From contig CALBPH010000341.1 in the NCBI GenBank assembly GCA_937899365.1, positions 1 through 8,049 on the forward strand: a DNA stretch of 8,049 nucleotides, written 5' to 3'. Source of the DNA: an uncultured Leptolyngbya sp. GTDB taxonomy: Bacteria > Cyanobacteriota > Cyanobacteriia > Phormidesmidales > Phormidesmidaceae. The translations under genes and the position numbers were made by a program. Positions 5,394 to 8,049 of this stretch are shown here, piece after piece. The notes beneath the pieces are model-generated. The model saw nothing but the letters and a program-made list of their open reading frames with translations, did not search any database and was not told the DNA's origin. Positions within the stretch are counted from its first letter, which is position 1; the number at the start of each line of letters is the position of its first letter.

Positions 5394-6467
5394 TTAAGTC
5401 CATTGGGTCGGTGCCATTTCTGACGGCACCAGATTGGGAAATGGTTCGGGTTCAACGATGATTTCTTTGGGCTTACTTTCTTCCAAAATGTCCCAAATAA
5501 CTGGGAGAAGTTCGTCTAATCCCCGGCGGCTGACAGCAGAGATCCCAAAGATGCGATCGCAACCACTGCTAGCTATCAGTTCCTCGGTGATTACCTCTAG
5601 CTCATCTTCAGGCACCGCATCCACCTTATTTAGCGCCAGCAGCTGAGGTCGATCGGCCAAACCATGGCCATAGGCCACCAGCTCTTGCTGAATGGTGTGG
5701 TAATGCTCAATCGGGTTCAGGGTCGTAATATCAATAACGTGCAGCAGCACACGGGTACGCTCGATGTGGCGTAAGAAATCGTGCCCTAAACCAGCTCCAG
5801 CGTGGGCCCCTTCAATTAGCCCTGGAATATCAGCAAATACTGCCCCATCGCCTGTCGGTTTTCGCACGACACCCAGGTTTGGCACCAGGGTGGTAAATGG
5901 ATAGTCCGCCACCTTGGGTTTAGCCGCAGACAGGGCAGAAATTAACGTGGATTTACCCGCATTGGGCAGACCAATGATGCCCACCTCAGCCAACAGCTTG
6001 AGCTCTAAACGAATCCGCCCTTCTTCCCCCGGTAGTCCTGGCAGGCTGGTCTCTGGTGCTCGGTTGCGGTTGCTCAAAAAAGATGAATTACCCAGACCCC
6101 CATTGCCCACTGTGGCCACACATAGGGTCTGCCCCTCTGTCACCAAATCCCCTAGCAGTTCACCTGTTTCAGCATCGTAGATTATGGTGCCGCAGGGAAC
6201 CTCCACAACTAGGTCCTTGCCTGTTGCCCCAGTCATATTTTTAGGACCACCCCGCTCGCCATGTTCTGCTTGAAAGCGATGGGCATAGCGAAAGTCTAAC
6301 AGCGTTTGCAAATTAGACACCGCCTGGAGAATGACCGAACCGCCGTTACCGCCCCTGCCGCCAGAGGGGCCACCGGCTGGGACATACTTCTCACGACGAA
6401 AGGCGACTAGACCATCCCCACCATCGCCCCCATGGACGTCAACTTCTGCTTGATCGATAAATTGCAT
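5394..6467 (-). CDS. obg: GTPase ObgE/CgtA
   Basis: This is an essential ribosome-associated GTPase that takes part in 50S subunit maturation and in stress or stringent signalling. The 357-residue protein is full length for the short cyanobacterial form. The glycine-rich Obg fold spans about 1-158 (GGDGGDG at 13-19, GGPSGGRGGNGGS at 32-44). The G domain follows: G1 GLPNAGKS (166-173), G2 FTTLVPNLG with the switch Thr residues 192-193, G3 DIPG (213-216), G4 NKVD (280-283) and G5 SAV (310-312). The tail after about 330 is short and acidic, without the long C-terminal extension of some Obg proteins. The ATG at 6467 begins the conserved MQFIDQAEV, so the start is secure, although I see no Shine-Dalgarno sequence. 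It is the last gene of the minus-strand cluster, 53 bases after the DUF4168-like gene. Confidence 0.98.
   Translation of the reverse strand: MQFIDQAEVDVHGGDGGDGLVAFRREKYVPAGGPSGGRGGNGGSVILQAVSNLQTLLDFRYAHRFQAEHGERGGPKNMTGATGKDLVVEVPCGTIIYDAETGELLGDLVTEGQTLCVATVGNGGLGNSSFLSNRNRAPETSLPGLPGEEGRIRLELKLLAEVGIIGLPNAGKSTLISALSAAKPKVADYPFTTLVPNLGVVRKPTGDGAVFADIPGLIEGAHAGAGLGHDFLRHIERTRVLLHVIDITTLNPIEHYHTIQQELVAYGHGLADRPQLLALNKVDAVPEDELEVITEELIASSGCDRIFGISAVSRRGLDELLPVIWDILEESKPKEIIVEPEPFPNLVPSEMAPTQWT
5553..5560. repeat. HIP1 palindrome GCGATCGC
   Basis: This is a second exact copy of the cyanobacterial HIP1 palindrome, inside the 3' part of the obg coding region, at the CDRI residues near the G5 motif. 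Confidence 0.9.
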
Positions 6468-6520
6468 GGGAGGGGATGGGTGAAGGGTTGAGACTGGTGA
6501 GACTGTTGGTGCGGGGTGCG

Positions 6521-6991
6521 CTACCTAATTCTCGCTATCTCCAATTGTATCTGTTCTTTCAGGGCCTCATCTTCTTGATGATTGACGGTGATGGAATTAA
6601 ATAACTGGACGGTGAGGCCCGTCTCTTCAACAATTTGCTGGGCGTCGTTGCAGTAGTTGATCAGTAAATAACTCACCGCCGATCTCACGGCGCGGGGCAA
6701 ATCTAAACTGTTTGCACTCAGACAGCGCAGGTCGTAGCGGGTGACATCAAGCTGTTTGCTGGTCATCAGGTCGCTGATGTCGGCGTAGGCGCGACCTCGA
6801 ATTCTTTCGATGGCTAATACTGCCGTGGCGTAGTTAGTGATTTCTTCGCCAGTAAAGGTTTGGGCATAGCCCCGTTGCCAGAGTGTCGATAGGGGCAACC
6901 AACCTACGCTGGTCACAAGACTAATGCTAATGGCAACTATCCAAGGGAGCCGCCGATGGGGATTATTACTAGAGCGGCGCGAGAGCTTCAT
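6521..6991 (-). CDS. Exported DUF4168-like small protein
   Basis: This 156-residue protein, counted from the ATG at 6991, begins with a positively charged stretch (KLSRRSSNNPHRR), a hydrophobic core (about 17-34) and an Ala-rich end (RGYAQTF, about 40-46). That is a signal peptide or N-terminal anchor for export. The mature part starts with FTGEEITNYATAVLAIERIRGRAYADI. It ends with VEETGLTVQLFNSITVNHQEDEALKEQI, which matches the shape of DUF4168 proteins (an FxxAxxxIxxI helix first, a GLsxxxFNxI helix later). Two cysteines in the mature part could form a disulfide. The same frame extends upstream to an ATG at 7084 inside holA, but the ATG at 6991 is favoured: it avoids the overlap, follows an AGG about 9 bases upstream and places the signal peptide correctly. 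It lies between holA (61 bases upstream) and obg (53 bases downstream). Its function is unknown. Confidence 0.8.
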   Translation of the reverse strand: MKLSRRSSNNPHRRLPWIVAISISLVTSVGWLPLSTLWQRGYAQTFTGEEITNYATAVLAIERIRGRAYADISDLMTSKQLDVTRYDLRCLSANSLDLPRAVRSAVSYLLINYCNDAQQIVEETGLTVQLFNSITVNHQEDEALKEQIQLEIARIR

Positions 6992-7052
6992 GGCAATACC
7001 TAGTAAATTTGGACGAATTCTGAGGAAAACAGGAATACTGCATCCTAGAGCC

Positions 7053-8036
7053 TCAGATGTGCTTAAAGCAATGCGCCAGTTCAATGACTTTGGTGTGCAA
7101 TGTTACCGTCTCAGGCGCACCTTGCTTTAGGGAGTATTCTAGCGATAGCAAAAGTTTCAGGGCATTTTTTAATTGCAGAGATGAAATGTCACGAATTTCT
7201 TTTTGTAAAAAATAGATCCGTTTAGGGTTGCCAATATCGGCGGCCTGGGCGATGGTGCGGGTGTCGCGCTCCCCCGCTTCGGTCATGAGTTTGACCCATA
7301 GCCAGGTGCGAAATTGCCCCACCAGGGTGGCGACGATTCGCAGGGCAGGCTCATTGCGCTCAAGCAGGTCTGTAATCAGTGAGAGGGCGCGGTCGGTTTT
7401 GCCCTGGCGCAGGGCCGCCGCTAGCTGCAGGCTGCTTTGGGTGCTGGTGGCCACCAGGGCCGTAACCGCTTCTGGCGGGAGCGCCTTGGGTTCGGTCCAG
7501 TAGGTTTTGAGTTTTTCTAACTCGTTGTAGAGGCGACGAGTGTCGGCACCAATAACGGCCCCTAGTAGGGCGGCGGCGCCGGGGGTGAGTTGCAGACCGA
7601 CCTCTTTGGCTACCTGGTAAACCTGATGCTCAATTTGCTCGGTTTTCCACGGGGGAATCGTGTCAAATTCTCGAATATCGGCGTGTTTATTGATTAGCTT
7701 TGTAGACTTTAAGCGCCCGTCTGGCTTGTTGCTGCTGGTGAGTAGCAGGATGCAGCTATCTGGAATGTTAGGCAGTGTGCGCTCTAGCTCGGTGAGCAGA
7801 TTTGCCGGACAGCGTTGACCCAGGGGGGTATCTGCTAGCCACACCACCCGCTTACCCATGCCAAAGGGTGGGGTCATGGCCTGGTTTAGCCCCTGGATGA
7901 CGGCATCTGACTGCTCTGGTGGAATTTTTTCGTAGTTAAAGCTGGCCCAGTCGGGGTTGAGGTTGCGATCGCACAGTGCCCGCACCGCCTTTTTCATCCG
8001 AAACTCGTCGGCACCCCAAAAAAAATAAACCGGCAT
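7053..8036 (-). CDS. holA: DNA polymerase III subunit delta
   Basis: This is the delta subunit of the clamp loader, which opens the beta sliding clamp so that it can be placed on DNA. The protein has 327 residues, normal for the family. It begins with MPVYFFWGADEFRMKKAV, the family's N-terminal strand and helix with a naturally non-canonical P-loop. The pattern continues with LLLTSSNKPDGRLKSTKLI (97-115) and the lid-domain string LGAVIGADTRRLYNELEKL (158-176). The C-terminal collar domain includes NEPALRIVATLVGQFRTWLWVKLM (229-252) and an LLSLEYSLKQG motif (299-309). The ATG at 8036 is 13 bases from the window end, so its promoter is outside view. It is the first visible gene of a minus-strand cluster leading to the DUF4168-like gene and obg. 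The stop is TGA at 7053-7055. Confidence 0.95.
   Translation of the reverse strand: MPVYFFWGADEFRMKKAVRALCDRNLNPDWASFNYEKIPPEQSDAVIQGLNQAMTPPFGMGKRVVWLADTPLGQRCPANLLTELERTLPNIPDSCILLLTSSNKPDGRLKSTKLINKHADIREFDTIPPWKTEQIEHQVYQVAKEVGLQLTPGAAALLGAVIGADTRRLYNELEKLKTYWTEPKALPPEAVTALVATSTQSSLQLAAALRQGKTDRALSLITDLLERNEPALRIVATLVGQFRTWLWVKLMTEAGERDTRTIAQAADIGNPKRIYFLQKEIRDISSLQLKNALKLLLSLEYSLKQGAPETVTLHTKVIELAHCFKHI
7965..7972. repeat. HIP1 palindrome GCGATCGC
   Basis: This is a third exact HIP1 copy, within the 5' part of holA. The 14 bases at 7961-7974 are identical to 4813-4826 in the AAA+-like gene, so the shared context is wider than the core palindrome. Confidence 0.9.
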
Positions 8037-8049
8037 TTTTGTAATAAAT

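Noticed and set aside
7001..7084. Longer start (ATG 7084) for the DUF4168-like gene
   Set aside because: It would overlap the end of holA and place 31 extra residues before a well-formed signal peptide; the ATG at 6991 is better.

Overview
The window looks like the end of a contig from a cyanobacterium. Three copies of the cyanobacterial palindrome GCGATCGC (HIP1) occur in 8 kb. One gene encodes a Cys-rich protein family reported only from cyanobacteria (the CxxC-x14-CxxH family, TIGR02652/DUF2396). RecQ, gamma-carbonic anhydrase, HolA and ObgE all read as cyanobacterial types. The base composition is moderately GC-rich. A filamentous Leptolyngbya-like lineage is possible, but that is only an impression.

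Layout. Positions 1-45 are not genomic: they match the Illumina TruSeq universal adapter with two differences. Positions 46-983 (minus) hold the N-terminal two thirds of a RecQ helicase, cut off by the adapter. A 148-base gap follows. Next is a minus-strand pair: a gamma-class carbonic anhydrase (2181-2726) and, downstream of it, a class A beta-lactamase-like serine hydrolase (1150-2043) whose true start is unclear. The 278-base gap at 2727-3004 separates this pair from a divergent plus-strand cluster. That cluster has tight spacing (26 and 16 bases): the DUF2396 putative zinc-binding protein (3005-3514), a VOC/glyoxalase-fold protein (3541-3954) and a degenerate AAA+ protein (3971-5332). It converges on a second minus-strand cluster, read from right to left: holA (7053-8036, DNA polymerase III delta subunit), an exported DUF4168-like protein (6521-6991) and obg (5394-6467, ribosome-associated GTPase).

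Most of this is ordinary chromosomal housekeeping. I see no mobile element, CRISPR array, RNA gene or defence system, and no clearly new multi-gene system. The items worth a second look are: the adapter and the false protein tail it creates on RecQ; the missing start of the beta-lactamase-like gene beside G homopolymers; the AAA+ protein with eroded nucleotide-binding motifs; an abrupt reversal of strand G/C skew inside that same gene, at a HIP1 site; and a marked excess of the palindrome GCTAGC (10 copies).
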